DNA of 15,080 bases, taken from contig JAPLUJ010000352.1 of the NCBI GenBank assembly GCA_026397695.1, positions 1 through 15,080 on the forward strand. The letters are read 5' to 3'. The translations under genes and the position numbers were made by a program. How positions within the stretch are numbered: position 1 is the stretch's first letter; every line of letters starts with the position of its first letter. The notes under the pieces are model-generated. The model was not told where the DNA came from. It worked only from the letters and a program-made list of their open reading frames with translations, and did no database searches. Shown piece after piece: positions 14,724-15,080 of the stretch. This DNA comes from Verrucomicrobiota bacterium. Its GTDB lineage: Bacteria; Verrucomicrobiota; Verrucomicrobiia; Verrucomicrobiales; Akkermansiaceae.

Positions 14724-14909
14724 TTGGTAACTTCTGCGAACTACCGCCGCACGCGCCACACGGTCTCGACCTGGCTGGCGGACGCCGGAGTGCCGGAGGA
14801 TCTGAGAATGCTGATCACCGACCACGACAGCCGCGAAGTGGCGTCGAAATACACCCACCACTCGGTGAAGTCCCTGCACGCGGCCGTGGCCAAGCTGCCG
14901 GATGTCTGA
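14724..14909 (+). pseudogene. C-terminal stump of a second tyrosine recombinase
   Basis: The reading frame (open from 14691 to the TGA at 14907-14909) encodes NYRRTRHTVSTWLADAGV, then LITDHDSREVASKYTHHS and a short tail ending LPDV. These are the last catalytic boxes of a tyrosine recombinase: the second Arg with RHT, the DH pair in place of GH, and the nucleophile Tyr in SKYTHHS. The first Arg, the beta-hairpin Lys and the core-binding domain are missing: an in-frame stop lies at 14688-14690 and no frame upstream continues the protein. It is not derived from the complete integrase at 10869-12257, whose equivalent boxes read differently. It points to an older insertion at this place. Confidence 0.8.
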
Positions 14910-15080
14910 GTGTGCCGTGGCGAGCAGGGGCCCGGGAAAGCCCCGAAACGCTTGCGGCGGCCACCTGATAACCAGCGATGCGCCGGAGCGAAGCTCCATG
15001 GCATCACAATGCCGTCGTGCAGGCAGGGTTGCTCACGGGCATGTGCTCCGCCAACCGTCTCCAGGTTCCGGCCGGTTTCG
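14910..15080. other. no gene seen at the right edge
   Basis: There is no open frame with support on either strand. The only local structure is GGAGC-gaa-GCTCC (14983-14995 region), a 5-bp hairpin. No terminal repeat, tRNA or further recombinase sequence could be recognised. Confidence 0.5.

Noticed and set aside
14585..14968. A 127-codon plus-strand frame at the right edge
   Set aside because: It overlaps the PEP-CTERM gene and the recombinase stump in another frame and carries no recognisable sequence; the stump's own frame has the catalytic boxes.
1..15080. CRISPR arrays, inverted terminal repeats of insertion sequences, toxin-antitoxin pairs, rRNA
   Set aside because: I looked for regularly spaced repeats, transposase motifs, small toxin genes and rRNA and saw none.

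Overview
The window looks like a piece of a Verrucomicrobia chromosome, probably Verrucomicrobiaceae-like. This rests on three proteins with PEP-CTERM sorting tails, a tyrosine recombinase of a type I associate with this phylum (C-terminal helix-turn-helix ending in a PPPGHW motif), a GH127 glycosidase, a pair of membrane-anchored paralogues I recall from Luteolibacter/Haloferula-type genomes, generally high GC, and few clear Shine-Dalgarno sites. The assignment is an inference, not a database result.

Layout from the left. (1) 3-758: 3' part of a GH127 beta-L-arabinofuranosidase-type gene. (2) 812-3448, minus strand: a three-gene cluster made of two paralogous single-pass membrane proteins (2426-3448 and 812-1831) with a lipoprotein gene (1864-2367) between them. 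(3) 3563-4417, plus: a short PdxA-family dehydrogenase, divergent from that cluster. (4) 4388-6519: two diverged copies of a roughly 0.95-kb unit, each with a PEP-CTERM gene on the minus strand, its own rho-independent terminator and a conserved upstream promoter-like pair. Between the copies lie two fossils: the last codons of pdxA carried along in the duplicate, and a frameshifted 3' end of a third member of the membrane-protein family from region 2. (5) 6668-7876, minus: an MFS transporter of the nucleoside:H+ symporter type, divergent from (6) 8141-10608, plus: a tightly packed operon of a Tm-1-like/UPF0261 protein, a TIM-barrel 'PEP hydrolase' family protein and a small cupin. These four genes look like one uptake and catabolism module of unknown substrate.

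(7) From about 10725 the sequence looks like the end of an integrated element. A tRNA 3' fragment (minus strand) lacks its 5' half. It is followed by an AT-rich stretch, then the tyrosine recombinase (10869-12257). Convergent with it is a two-gene cassette on the minus strand: a PEP-CTERM protein (13990-14679), and overlapping its stop codon a TPR-GT41 (SPINDLY/OGT-type) glycosyltransferase (12324-13997). Behind the cassette is the C-terminal stump of a second, unrelated tyrosine recombinase (14724-14909). The right end of the element is not visible, and the last 171 bases hold nothing I can identify.

The most interesting hypotheses are the mobile pairing of a sorted surface protein with its own glycosyltransferase, the Tm-1/TIM-barrel/cupin/transporter module, and the duplicated PEP-CTERM unit whose 3' block is identical over 125 nt while the rest has diverged.
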